A stretch of 35,609 nt of DNA, from assembly GCA_019418625.1 (NCBI GenBank), contig DYBL01000019.1:1-35609 (forward strand). The letters run 5' to 3'. A program made the position numbers and the translations under genes. This document shows positions 1 through 8,189 of this stretch, piece by piece. A model generated the notes under the pieces. That model was not told where the DNA came from. It saw nothing but the letters and a program-made list of their open reading frames with translations, and made no database searches. The stretch's first letter is position 1, and each line of letters begins with the position of its first letter. The stretch is from Clostridiales bacterium. GTDB taxonomy: Bacteria; Bacillota; Clostridia; Oscillospirales; Oscillospiraceae.

Positions 1-211
1 GAGCTGCGGCTGCCCCCTGTGCCGGAATTATTCCCGTGCCTATATACGGCATTTGTTCAAGGCGGACGAGGTGCTGGCACTGCGTCTGGCGGTGCTGCAT
101 AATCTTTATTTTTACAACGATCTGCTGGCCAAGATCCGCCAAGCGCTGGATGAAGACCGCTTTGATGCATTCCGTGCCAAGTACAGCGGCGTTCTGGAAC
201 AGCGAGTGTGA
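1..211 (+). CDS. tgt: tRNA-guanine transglycosylase, C-terminal end (partial)
   Basis: The frame starting at base 2 reads about 69 residues to a TGA at 209-211 and begins inside the gene. It shows the zinc site of bacterial Tgt: CGCPLC, then NYSRAYIRHLFK and a downstream H in LHNLYFY. The end (QALDEDRFDAFRAKYSGVL) is the usual Tgt C-terminus. Tgt exchanges guanine-34 for preQ1 in the anticodon of queuosine tRNAs (Asp, Asn, His, Tyr). The catalytic aspartates lie upstream of the window. The stop codon is only 5 bases from the left end of the insertion sequence, so the gene itself is not interrupted, but whatever normally follows it has been separated from it. Confidence 0.9.
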   Translation, partial: SCGCPLCRNYSRAYIRHLFKADEVLALRLAVLHNLYFYNDLLAKIRQALDEDRFDAFRAKYSGVLEQRV

Positions 212-216
212 GAAAA

Positions 217-241
217 TGTAGGTTTGTCAAACATATTGGAC
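217..241. repeat. Left terminal inverted repeat of the IS
   Basis: Begins TGTAGG and ends ATATTGGAC. The outer 6 and inner 9 bases match the right end exactly, with a diverged centre. It overlaps the transposase stop codon at 227-229. Confidence 0.8.
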
Positions 242-1153
242 GGAGAACTCGTTAGGAGAAAACCAAAGAAGGGGCCGCATAGGGAAGTTGTTGGAGCGGC
301 GGTTGTGGGCAGTGAGCTGTCTGGCGAAGTCATCCAAGGAGTAAAAACTGTGGCAGGAATAGAAGCGCTTTTGATCCTCGCGGTGACTACGCTCCACTTT
401 ACCGTTGTGGCGGGGCGTGTAGGGGCGGATAAGCTTGTGCCGGATCCCCGGTTGGGCGGCAGCGGTCTCAAACAGAGTAGGGAGATCCCGCTTGCTGTTG
501 GAGAAACGATTGGTAAACTCAAAGCCGTTATCCGTCTGGACGCATTCCACGCGGATACCTCGGCGCGCATACCACTTGAACAACTTTTTCAGAAAATCCG
601 CGGAGGAATAGGTGGACTGCTCCGGATAAGCGGCCAGGAAGCGCAGACGGGTGAACTCATCAATGGCGGTGTATTGAAACAGGCGCAGTTCCGGGTCAGT
701 GATGCAGTAGCGGGGGACCACCTTCACATCTACCTGGATACGCTGTCCGGGATAGGTCATCTGCTGGTAGGGCTTTGGCTTGTAGGCCGGTTTCTTCTCT
801 TTCTGTGGAAACAGTCCCAGTTTTCTCATGACTCGGAACAGGCTCTCCGGGCGGCGGGTGTAGCCCCGCTGCCGCAGACGGTGCCACAACTCTACCATAC
901 CCAACTGAGGATTTCTCCGGCGCATGTCCCGGATTAGTTTCAGCTCCGCTTCTGTGTGCTGATTTGGATGGCTGTGGGGCCGCCGGGACTGGCAGACCAG
1001 GGATTCTGCCCTACCATCCCAGCGAGCCCTCCAGAAGTAGATATACGACCGGCTTTTGTTATACTTCCGGCTGGCACGGCTGACGCCGTATTTCTCCGCG
1101 TACTTCATCAGGGATTGCCGATACGCCGTGTCCTGTGTTATACTCTTGCTCAT
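227..1153 (-). CDS. IS481-family-type DDE transposase
   Basis: The protein has 308 residues. An N-terminal helix-turn-helix (YGVSRASRKYNKSRSYIYFW) is followed by an rve-type integrase core. The three acidic residues are visible: D in RIQVDVKVV, D in CVQTDNGFEF, and E in HNGKVERSHRED, spaced as in a DDE catalytic triad. The start at 1153 is preceded on the minus strand by a GAGGGGG ribosome site. No stop or frameshift is visible and the length is normal for the family, so the enzyme may be active. It is the only gene of the element and it reads towards tgt. Confidence 0.9.
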   Translation of the reverse strand: MSKSITQDTAYRQSLMKYAEKYGVSRASRKYNKSRSYIYFWRARWDGRAESLVCQSRRPHSHPNQHTEAELKLIRDMRRRNPQLGMVELWHRLRQRGYTRRPESLFRVMRKLGLFPQKEKKPAYKPKPYQQMTYPGQRIQVDVKVVPRYCITDPELRLFQYTAIDEFTRLRFLAAYPEQSTYSSADFLKKLFKWYARRGIRVECVQTDNGFEFTNRFSNSKRDLPTLFETAAAQPGIRHKLIRPYTPRHNGKVERSHREDQKRFYSCHSFYSLDDFARQLTAHNRRSNNFPMRPLLWFSPNEFSVQYV

Positions 1154-1240
1154 GAAGGATATGGCCCCCTCTCGTCAAGTTGTTGTCCGCAACTCCAACT
1201 ATAACCGATGAGGCCTTATCCTTCATCCTTTTCTTCCTCT

Positions 1241-1265
1241 GTCCAATATCTATTGTAGTCCTACA
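1241..1265. repeat. Right terminal inverted repeat of the IS
   Basis: The reverse complement of the left repeat, starting GTCCAATAT and ending CCTACA. It lies about 90 bp upstream of the transposase start. Confidence 0.8.
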
Positions 1266-1314
1266 AGCTCATCCTGTCGGGCAACCGATCCCCATGGTCC
1301 GGAGCCGGAACTTG

Positions 1315-1323
1315 TGGTATAAT
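1315..1323 (+). promoter_or_regulatory. Extended -10 promoter for the two-component operon
   Basis: A perfect TATAAT at 1318-1323 is preceded by TGG, an extended -10. No good -35 is seen 17 bp upstream (TGGTCC). It lies between the right end of the IS and the response regulator start, so the operon has its own promoter and does not depend on the IS. Confidence 0.6.
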
Positions 1324-1368
1324 GAAACATCGTAAACATAATGGATGCGCAAACGGTGAGGACCAAAT

Positions 1369-2052
1369 ATGAAACACATTTTTCTTTTAGAGGATGACGA
1401 GACCCTGGGACGAGGAATCGCCATGGCTCTGACAGGGACGGATACATCCGTCACCTGTCGTTCCACCTTGAACCTGGCCCGGGAAACACTGGCGGAGGAG
1501 CGCTTTGACCTGCTGATCCTGGATGTGAATCTCCCCGACGGCAGCGGCCTGGACCTGCTGCGGCAGGTGCGTAGGAATGGGGACGCCACGCCGGTGATTC
1601 TGCTCACTGCCAATGACCTGGAGCTGGACGAGGTCACCGGGCTGGAGGCCGGGGCGGATGACTACATTACCAAGCCCTTCTCCCTGGCCGTACTCCGGGC
1701 CAGAGTGAACGCCCAGCTCCGGCGGGGCGCTCCCACGGTTTCTCAAACGATGTCCATAGGTCCCTTTACCTTCGATTTTGACCGAATGGACTTCCGCCGG
1801 AACGGGGTGTCCGTGGAACTGAGTAAAACAGAGCAGAAGCTTCTGCGGGTGCTGGTGGAAAATCGGGGACACGCGGTGCCCCGGGCCATCTTAGTGGACC
1901 GGGTATGGACGGACGGCGCGGAATTTGTGGAGGAAAACGCCCTGTCCGTTACGGTCAAGCGGCTGCGGAGCAAGCTGGAGACCGACCCCGGGAAGCCGGA
2001 CTATCTGAAAACGGTGTACGGCATCGGTTACACCTGGGCGGTGAAGTCATGA
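1369..2052 (+). CDS. OmpR-family response regulator
   Basis: The protein has 227 residues. The receiver domain (about 1-115) has the acidic pair D9/D10, the phospho-acceptor D52 in LLILDVNLPDG, T80 and K102 in ITKPF. A winged-helix DNA-binding domain (about 125-225) ends in the typical YLKTVYGIGYTW. The start ATG follows a GTGAGGA ribosome site. The stop overlaps the start of the sensor kinase (ATGA), so the pair is translationally coupled. Given the ABC exporter genes just downstream, the likely job is to control them in response to an envelope stress or an antimicrobial peptide; this is inference from context. Confidence 0.92.
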   Translation: MKHIFLLEDDETLGRGIAMALTGTDTSVTCRSTLNLARETLAEERFDLLILDVNLPDGSGLDLLRQVRRNGDATPVILLTANDLELDEVTGLEAGADDYITKPFSLAVLRARVNAQLRRGAPTVSQTMSIGPFTFDFDRMDFRRNGVSVELSKTEQKLLRVLVENRGHAVPRAILVDRVWTDGAEFVEENALSVTVKRLRSKLETDPGKPDYLKTVYGIGYTWAVKS

Positions 2053-2951
2053 CGGGATATGTGATCGCGGGCGCAGCCCTGCTGCTGGCCCTGGCTGTGG
2101 TCGCCTATGATCGCTGGCGGACTGCCTGCACGATGAGGCGCCTGGATGAGATGCTCACCGCCGCTATAAACGGCACCTTTTCCGAAAAAAGCTTTGACGA
2201 GAGCCGCCTCTCCTCTCTGGAGAGCCGATTGGCCCGGTATCTGGCAGCCAGCGCCCTGTCCGAGCGAAATGTGCGGGAGCAAAAGGACCAAATCAGCGCC
2301 CTGATCTCCGACATCTCCCACCAGACCAAAACCCCGGTGGCCAATCTTCAGCTCTATGCTCAGCTGCTCGCAGAGCAGCCCCTCACCGCCCAGGGAAAGG
2401 ACTGTGCCGCAGCCATCTCCGCCCAGGCGGAAAAGCTCCAGACCCTCATCGAGGCTCTGGTCAAGAACTCCCGTTTGGAGACGGGGATTCTGGCGCTCCA
2501 CCCCCAGAGCGGTGAGATTACCCCGGTGGTGGAGCGTGCCGCTGCCCAGTATGCCCCAAAGGCGGCGGAAAAGGGCATTGCCCTGACCATTGGACCGCAT
2601 TCAGGCTCCGCTGTCTTTGATCCCAAGTGGACGGAGGAGGCAGTGTGCAACCTGCTGGACAACGCCGTGAAGTATACTCCTGCCGGCGGGGCGGTAACCG
2701 TGGAGGTCAAAAACTATGAGTTGTTCTCCGCCATCCGGGTGAGCGACACCGGACCGGGCATCTCCGAGGGGGAGCAGGCCAAAATTTTCGGGCGCTTTTA
2801 CCGTGCTCCGGGTGCTTATCAGGCAGAGGGCGTGGGCATCGGCCTCTACCTCACCCGGCAGATCGCGGAGAAGCAGGGCGGCTATGTGAAGGTGGAGAGC
2901 ACGCCCGGAAAGGGAAGTGCATTTTCACTCTATATCCCCCGGGAGACATAG
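2049..2951 (+). CDS. Sensor histidine kinase, short single-membrane-span type
   Basis: The protein has 300 residues. One transmembrane segment (about 4-20) is followed directly by a cytoplasmic part with no extracellular sensor domain and no clear HAMP. The H-box SDISHQTKTP carries H91. The N-box is NLLDNAVKY (about 201-209), the G1 box DTGPGI (about 233) and the G2 box GVGIGLYL (about 261). I chose the ATG at 2049 because it overlaps the regulator stop and gives a proper membrane segment; an upstream in-frame extension would run inside the regulator gene. Kinases lacking a sensor domain next to ABC exporters often sense through the transporter, which is the natural hypothesis here. Confidence 0.9.
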   Translation: MTGYVIAGAALLLALAVVAYDRWRTACTMRRLDEMLTAAINGTFSEKSFDESRLSSLESRLARYLAASALSERNVREQKDQISALISDISHQTKTPVANLQLYAQLLAEQPLTAQGKDCAAAISAQAEKLQTLIEALVKNSRLETGILALHPQSGEITPVVERAAAQYAPKAAEKGIALTIGPHSGSAVFDPKWTEEAVCNLLDNAVKYTPAGGAVTVEVKNYELFSAIRVSDTGPGISEGEQAKIFGRFYRAPGAYQAEGVGIGLYLTRQIAEKQGGYVKVESTPGKGSAFSLYIPRET

Positions 2952-2978
2952 GAAAACAGCACACAGGAGGAATACGCT

Positions 2979-3710
2979 GTGAGAAATGAATATGAAAACG
3001 AAGCTTTTTTCCAGCAATACGCACAGATGTCCCGCAGCCGGGAAGGGCTTTCCGCGGCGGGAGAGTGGCACCAGCTCAAGCCCCTGTTCCCGCCCTTAGA
3101 GGGAAAGACCGTACTGGATCTGGGCTGCGGCTATGGGTGGCACTGCAAGTTCGCTGTGGAGCAGGGCGCCCGGCAGGTGCTGGGCATTGATCTAAGTCAG
3201 AAAATGATCGAGGAGGCCAAGCGGCGCAACGATGGGGAAGGGATTCACTATCGCGTGTGCGGGATCGAGGAGTATGAATATCCGGAGGCCGCATGGGACT
3301 GCGTGGTTTCCAACCTGGCGCTGCATTACATTGAGGACCTGAACGCCGTTTTTGAAAACGTCCATCGGACACTGAAACAGGATGGAATCTTTTTGTTCAA
3401 CATCGAGCATCCTGTCTTTACCGCCGGTGTGGGACAGGATTGGGCCTACGGGAAAGACGGCACGCCGCTGTATTGGCCCATCGATCAGTATTTCATGCCC
3501 GGGGAGCGCATCACCCACTTTCTGGGCTGCGAGGTCTGCAAGCAGCACCATACCCTCACCCAGATCCTGATGGGACTGCTGCACAGCGGCTTTGTCCTGG
3601 AAGCGGTGGAAGAAGCGGAGCCTTCTGCGGAAATGCTGGACATTCCCGGCATGCGGGACGAGCTGCGCCGGCCCATGATGCTGCTGGTGCGGGCCAGAGC
3701 GGCACATTGA
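2979..3710 (+). CDS. Class I SAM-dependent methyltransferase
   Basis: The protein has 243 residues with a GTG start, 8 bases after an AGGAGG at 2965-2970. The Rossmann SAM-binding motif VLDLGCGYG lies at about 45-53. It is followed by the acidic GIDLS (motif II region) and the VVSNLALHYIED strand typical of small-molecule methyltransferases of the Methyltransf_11 type. The substrate cannot be told from sequence. It lies 27 bp after the kinase, in the same direction and probably the same transcript. A hairpin with a T-tract follows before the ABC genes. Confidence 0.85.
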   Translation: MRNEYENEAFFQQYAQMSRSREGLSAAGEWHQLKPLFPPLEGKTVLDLGCGYGWHCKFAVEQGARQVLGIDLSQKMIEEAKRRNDGEGIHYRVCGIEEYEYPEAAWDCVVSNLALHYIEDLNAVFENVHRTLKQDGIFLFNIEHPVFTAGVGQDWAYGKDGTPLYWPIDQYFMPGERITHFLGCEVCKQHHTLTQILMGLLHSGFVLEAVEEAEPSAEMLDIPGMRDELRRPMMLLVRARAAH

Positions 3711-3777
3711 CGGAGCCGGACAAAACTTCTTTCAAAACTGTCACATTCTCGAAAGTACCAGGACAGATTTCCATGTT

Positions 3778-3817
3778 AAAGTCTGTATTGTCAAAAGGCG
3801 GTACAGACTTTTTCTTT
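3778..3817 (+). terminator. Hairpin plus T-tract just before the ABC ribosome site
   Basis: A perfect 10-bp stem (AAAGTCTGTA at 3778-3787 with its complement at 3802-3811) encloses a 14-base loop. It is followed by a TTTTTCTTTT run that leads straight into the GGAGG of the next gene. It could end the methyltransferase transcript or act as an attenuator limiting readthrough into the transporter genes. No clear promoter is visible between it and the preceding gene. Confidence 0.6.
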
Positions 3818-3831
3818 TGGAGGAACATAGT

Positions 3832-4500
3832 ATGACGATTCTTGAGACCCGCGATCTGAAAAAATACTACGGCGCTGGGGACACCCAGGTAAAGGCCCTG
3901 GACGGCGTGGACCTGAGCATCGAGCAGGGAGAGTTTGTGGCCATTGTGGGCACCTCCGGCTCTGGCAAGTCCACGCTGCTTCACATGCTGGGCGGGCTGG
4001 ACCGTCCCACCTCCGGCACCGTCACCGTGGACGGCAGGAACATCTTTGCTCTGAAGGACGAGGCCCTGACCATCTTCCGCCGCCGGAAGATCGGTTTTGT
4101 ATTCCAGTCCTACAACCTGGTGCCGGTGCTCAGCGTGTGGGAAAACATTGTCCTGCCGGTGGAGCTGGACGGGGCCAAGGTAGATGAGGCCTATGTGCAG
4201 GAGGTCATCGCCACCCTGGGGCTGGAGAAGAAACTCACCAATCTCCCCAACCAGCTCTCCGGAGGCCAGCAGCAGCGGGTGGCCATTGCCCGGGCCCTGG
4301 CCACCAAGCCCGCCATTCTTCTGGCCGATGAGCCCACCGGCAATCTGGATAGCCGTACCAGCCAGGATGTGCTGGGGCTTATGAAGGTGACCGGGCAGAA
4401 GTTTGCCCAGACCATGGTGATGATCACCCATAACGAGGAGATCGCCCAGATGGCCGACCGCATCGTCCGCATCGAGGACGGACGGATCGTGACGCGGTAA
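3832..4500 (+). CDS. ABC transporter ATP-binding protein (MacB/LolD-like)
   Basis: The protein has 222 residues. Walker A is GTSGSGKST (about 40-48), the Q-loop is FQSYNLVP, the signature LSGGQQQR (about 142-149), Walker B ILLADEP (about 162-168) and the switch histidine is in MITHNEE. The ATG at 3832 is chosen because GGAGG ends 8 bases before it; a TTG 15 bases further upstream lies inside that site. The family energises FtsX-fold permeases that export peptides or antibiotics, or remove them from the membrane. It pairs with the permease 10 bp downstream. Confidence 0.93.
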   Translation: MTILETRDLKKYYGAGDTQVKALDGVDLSIEQGEFVAIVGTSGSGKSTLLHMLGGLDRPTSGTVTVDGRNIFALKDEALTIFRRRKIGFVFQSYNLVPVLSVWENIVLPVELDGAKVDEAYVQEVIATLGLEKKLTNLPNQLSGGQQQRVAIARALATKPAILLADEPTGNLDSRTSQDVLGLMKVTGQKFAQTMVMITHNEEIAQMADRIVRIEDGRIVTR

Positions 4501-4510
4501 GGAGGAGATC

Positions 4511-7168
4511 ATGATGAAAGTCTCCAACCGCGGCTGTATCCGCCGTCTGAGCTTCCGGACACTGTTGGCAAATCGCACCCGAAATCTGGTGGCGGTGCTG
4601 GCCATCGCCCTGACGGCGATGCTCTTTACCTCTCTCTTTACCATTGCCCTCTCCATCAACGAGGGGATCCAGCAGAACAACTTCCGCCAGGCTGGCGGCT
4701 GGGCCCACGGCTCTTTCAAGTACCTCACTGAGGAGCAGTTTGAGGAATTGAAGGACGATCCTCTCATCGCGTCCTGGGGCCTGCGCCGCTTTGTGGGCAT
4801 GCCCACAGAGGTACCCTTCAACAAATCCCATGTGGAGATCGGTTACTCCGACGCAAACCAGGCCCACTGGGGCTACTGCGACCCCATCGAGGGCCGTCTG
4901 CCCCAGGAGGGCACCGACGAGGCTGCCACCGACACCCAGGTGCTGAAGCTGTTGGGGGTGGAGCCGGAGATCGGCGCCCAATTCACCGTCACCTTTGATG
5001 TGGACGGCCATACCACCACCCAGACCTTTACCTTAAGCGGCTGGTGGGAGTACGATGAGGCGGTGGTGGCAAACCATATCCTCATTCCCGAGAGCCGGGC
5101 GGACGCTATCCTGGCAGAAGTGGGCGTCACCCCGCCCGGCAGCGACGGCATGACGGGCAGCTGGAATCTGGACGTGATGCTCAGGCACGGCGCCCGCTCC
5201 ATCGCCTCCGATCTGGAGGAGATTTTGGCCGGCCACGGCTATCAGTCGGAGACCGCGGGAGAGGACTACATCTCCACCGGCGTCAACTGGGGCTACACCG
5301 GGGCGCAGCTCTCAGACAAGCTGGACCCCACCGTAGTGGTCATCATCGTGGGGATGCTGATCCTCATCCTGCTTACCGGGTATCTCATCATCTACAACGT
5401 GTTCCAGATCTCCGTGGCCGGGGACATCCGCTTCTATGGCCTGCTGAAAACCATCGGCACCACGCCCCGGCAGCTCCGGCGGATCATCCGCACCCAGGCG
5501 CTGCTGCGGTCACTCATTGGCATTCCCATCGGCCTGCTGGTGGGCTGGCTGCTGGGCGGCGTGCTCACGCCGGTCATTACCGCCCAGCTGGACGGGGTGG
5601 CCACGGTGGTCTCGGTCAGCCCCCTGCTCTTTGTGGGCGCGGCCCTCTTTGCCCTGGTGACGGTGCTTCTCTCGTGCCGCCGCCCCGGCCGCCTGGCAGG
5701 AAAGGTCTCTCCGGTGGAGGCGGTGCGCTATACCGAGGGCAAGGCGCTGAAACACAAGTCCGGGCGAAAGGGCAAAGGGGTCTCCCTGCTGTCCATGGCC
5801 TGGGCCAACCTGGGCCGCAGCCGGGGCAAGACCTTCATCACCGTGCTGTCATTGACCCTGGCCGTGGTGCTGCTGACCGCAACAGTCACCTTCACAAGCG
5901 GTTTTGACATGGACAAATATGTGTCCAACTTCACCGCCAGCGACTTTATCCTGGCCGATGCGGGCCAGTTCCAGACGGGTGGGGACAGCTTCAACGACGA
6001 AATGGGGGTGCCGGAGAAGGTCATCGCCGCCGTGGACGCTCAGGGCGGCATCACCGGGAGCGGCCGGGTGTACGGCAAGACTGGTCCGGCGCTGGAATTC
6101 GTCACCGAGGAATACTACCGCTCCATGTGGGGACGCTGGAACACCCGGGAGCAGCTGGACAGCATGGTAGCTTTCAAAGACCGCACCGAGGACGGCCTTC
6201 TGGCGGATCGGGTACAGCTCTACGGCATGGAGCCCTTTGCGCTCAGCCATCTGACAGTGTTGGAGGGAGATCTCTCAAAGCTGAACGACCCTGACGGGAA
6301 TTATGTTGCCGCTGTATACATCGACGATGATTACGGAAATCCGGAGATGGACAGCCACTGGGCCCGGCTTGGGGATACGGTGACCATTCGCTATGTGGAG
6401 CAGACGGAATACTATAACCCTGATACCGGAGAGGTCTACGGTCCCTGGGAGAATGTGCCGGAGGGGGCCTGCTATGCGGATCGGGCGGTGAAGTACCGGG
6501 ACGTGAACTACACCGTGGCGGCCCTGGTGATGGTGCCGTTTGCTTTCTCCTATCGCTACTACGGTTCCGATGAGTTCGTCATGGGGGCGGAGACGTTTCT
6601 CCGGGATACGGGAACTGACTCCGTCATGTACTACGCCTTCGATACCACCGACGAGGCCAACGCTGCAATGGAATCCTTCCTGGCGAACTACACGGAGAAC
6701 CAGAACCCGCAGTTTGACTATGAGAGCAAGTCTACCTACGCCGGGGAATTTGAGAGCGTCCGCAATATGTACCTTCTGCTGGGGGGCGCCCTCAGCTTCA
6801 TTGTGGGTCTGGTGGGTGTGCTCAATTTCTTCAACGCCATCCTCACGGGCATCACCGCCCGCCGCCGGGAGCTGGCGGTGCTCCAGTCCATCGGCATGAC
6901 GGAGCGGCAGCTGCGGACCATGCTGGCCCTGGAGGGGCTGCTTTACACCGTGGGCGCGGCGCTTCTGGCCCTGGCCTTGGTTATGGTCACGGCCCCGTTT
7001 GTGGGTCCCGCTCTCGATGGACTGATCTGGTTTTTCACCTATCGCTTCACCCTCTGGCCCATCGCCGTGGTGCTGCATCTGTTCGGGGTGCTGGGCGTCC
7101 TGATTCCTCTTTTGAGCTGCCGCGCTGCCCAACGCTGCTCCGTGGTGGAGCGACTGCGGCAGGAATAA
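4511..7168 (+). CDS. FtsX-domain ABC transporter permease
   Basis: The protein has 885 residues, and the start has a strong AAGGAGGAG site. One membrane span (about 27-48) precedes a large extracytoplasmic region (about 50-270). A first FtsX unit has spans near 272-300, 335-356 and 375-392. A further span (about 440-462) and a second extracytoplasmic region (about 465-750) come next. The second FtsX unit has spans near 752-780, 810-832 and 849-870. This duplicated layout is that of large DUF214-type permeases that work with MacB-like ATPases. With the upstream two-component system it probably forms an inducible defence or export module. The last about 30 codons are echoed by a decayed copy at 14974-15069. 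Confidence 0.9.
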   Translation: MMKVSNRGCIRRLSFRTLLANRTRNLVAVLAIALTAMLFTSLFTIALSINEGIQQNNFRQAGGWAHGSFKYLTEEQFEELKDDPLIASWGLRRFVGMPTEVPFNKSHVEIGYSDANQAHWGYCDPIEGRLPQEGTDEAATDTQVLKLLGVEPEIGAQFTVTFDVDGHTTTQTFTLSGWWEYDEAVVANHILIPESRADAILAEVGVTPPGSDGMTGSWNLDVMLRHGARSIASDLEEILAGHGYQSETAGEDYISTGVNWGYTGAQLSDKLDPTVVVIIVGMLILILLTGYLIIYNVFQISVAGDIRFYGLLKTIGTTPRQLRRIIRTQALLRSLIGIPIGLLVGWLLGGVLTPVITAQLDGVATVVSVSPLLFVGAALFALVTVLLSCRRPGRLAGKVSPVEAVRYTEGKALKHKSGRKGKGVSLLSMAWANLGRSRGKTFITVLSLTLAVVLLTATVTFTSGFDMDKYVSNFTASDFILADAGQFQTGGDSFNDEMGVPEKVIAAVDAQGGITGSGRVYGKTGPALEFVTEEYYRSMWGRWNTREQLDSMVAFKDRTEDGLLADRVQLYGMEPFALSHLTVLEGDLSKLNDPDGNYVAAVYIDDDYGNPEMDSHWARLGDTVTIRYVEQTEYYNPDTGEVYGPWENVPEGACYADRAVKYRDVNYTVAALVMVPFAFSYRYYGSDEFVMGAETFLRDTGTDSVMYYAFDTTDEANAAMESFLANYTENQNPQFDYESKSTYAGEFESVRNMYLLLGGALSFIVGLVGVLNFFNAILTGITARRRELAVLQSIGMTERQLRTMLALEGLLYTVGAALLALALVMVTAPFVGPALDGLIWFFTYRFTLWPIAVVLHLFGVLGVLIPLLSCRAAQRCSVVERLRQE

Positions 7169-7345
7169 AATGCAGAGTCCCAAAGCCGACCCGTACACTG
7201 ACCAGAGAACAGTGTTTCGTGGGATCCATTTGTGCGGAGCCAAAATCGATGCGGAATTTTCCGGACGACATCGTGCACACTTTGTTTGAATACAGGAAAT
7301 ACTATGTATGTGCACTGCTTGCCAATGCCTCTTTGATGCCCGCCA
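7169..7345. other. Intergenic stretch after the permease
   Basis: No coding sequence seen. A weak hairpin (ACACTG at 7195-7200 with CAGTGT at 7210-7215, followed by TTCGT) may end the exporter transcript, but it lacks a proper T-tract. Confidence 0.35.
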
Positions 7346-7374
7346 TTGACAGGCCAAGGCACTGACAGTATGAT
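7346..7374 (+). promoter_or_regulatory. Sigma-A type promoter for the EFR1/hydrolase pair
   Basis: TTGACA at 7346-7351, a 17-bp spacer and TATGAT at 7369-7374. It lies about 60 bp upstream of the EFR1 ferredoxin start and is one of the strongest promoter matches in the window. Confidence 0.8.
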
Positions 7375-7436
7375 AGGGCATTGGAACCATTGCATCTGGG
7401 ATGCGGCGACAGGTAAAGGAAGAGAGCGTATACACA

Positions 7437-8177
7437 ATGATTTTCTATTTTTCCGGAACAGGCAACTCGGCGTGGGCAGCCCGTCAGCTGGCCCGTCTCA
7501 CCGGCAATGAGGCCTATGACATCACCGATCTGAAAAAGCTGCCGGATCTGAACCATGCCAAACAGATCGGCTTTGTTTTTCCGGTCTATGCCTGGGGCGC
7601 ACCGGAGATCATGGCGGACTTTGCGAAAAAGCTGCCAAAACCCCAGGTGTTCACCTTCGGCGTCTGTACCTGCGGCGGGGACGCCGGCCTTGCCATGAAG
7701 CAGTTTTCCAAGCTGTACCCGCTGAGCAGCAGTTATAGTTTGCTGATGCCCAACAACTACATTCTCGGCTCCGATACCGATGACGAGGGCGAGATTCTGC
7801 AAAGGATCACCGCTGCCCGGGCGGAGCTAGCGCGGATTTCTGGGGAGATTCAGCGGCAGGAGCCGGTATACCGGGTCCACGAGGGTGGGCTGGCCGGAGT
7901 GAAGACCCATCTCGCCAACTTTGGATTCAACAGATTTGCCCGAAGCGCAAAGCCCTTCTTTGTGGAAGACAGCTGCAACGGGTGCGGCTGGTGTGCCGGA
8001 AACTGCCCGGCATCCGCCATTTCGATCCGGGACGGAAGGCCCGTATGGGCGGCCCGGTGCTACCAGTGCCTGCGCTGCATCAATGCATGCCCCCAGCAGG
8101 CCATCCAATACGGAAAGTCTACGGCTGGGCGCCGCCGCTATACTATCCGGGCATATCTGCCCAGGGAAGAGCGTTGA
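7437..8177 (+). CDS. EFR1-family flavodoxin-ferredoxin fusion
   Basis: The protein has 246 residues. The N-terminal flavodoxin-like domain opens with the FMN phosphate loop FSGTGNSAWAA. The C-terminal part has two [4Fe-4S] clusters: CNGCGWCAGNCP (C180, C183, C186, C190) and CYQCLRCINACP (C208, C211, C214, C218). This is the layout of the EFR1 family found widely in anaerobic Firmicutes; it should carry electrons between FMN and Fe-S partners in the cytoplasm, but its partners are unknown. The ATG at 7437 is chosen because the protein family starts at MIFYFSGTGN; an upstream in-frame ATG at 7401 would add residues unlike the family. It is followed by the hydrolase after 12 bp. Confidence 0.9.
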   Translation: MIFYFSGTGNSAWAARQLARLTGNEAYDITDLKKLPDLNHAKQIGFVFPVYAWGAPEIMADFAKKLPKPQVFTFGVCTCGGDAGLAMKQFSKLYPLSSSYSLLMPNNYILGSDTDDEGEILQRITAARAELARISGEIQRQEPVYRVHEGGLAGVKTHLANFGFNRFARSAKPFFVEDSCNGCGWCAGNCPASAISIRDGRPVWAARCYQCLRCINACPQQAIQYGKSTAGRRRYTIRAYLPREER

Positions 8178-8189
8178 GGTGATTTGTCC

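Larger units (their letters stand above)
217..1265 (-). mobile_element. IS481-family-type insertion sequence, apparently intact
   Basis: The element is about 1049 bp with one transposase gene on the minus strand. Imperfect terminal inverted repeats of 25 bp match at 18 of 25 positions (217-241 and 1241-1265). Both begin TGTAGG and end ATATTGGAC when read inward. The transposase stop codon lies inside the left repeat, as is usual for compact ISs. I see no target-site duplication: the left flank ends in GAGAAAA and the right flank starts AGCTCATCC. The family call rests on the DDE integrase core, the TGT...ACA ends and the protein length. Confidence 0.85.

Noticed and set aside
224..937. Plus-strand frame of 237 codons inside the IS
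   Set aside because: Antisense shadow of the transposase, which has all catalytic residues.
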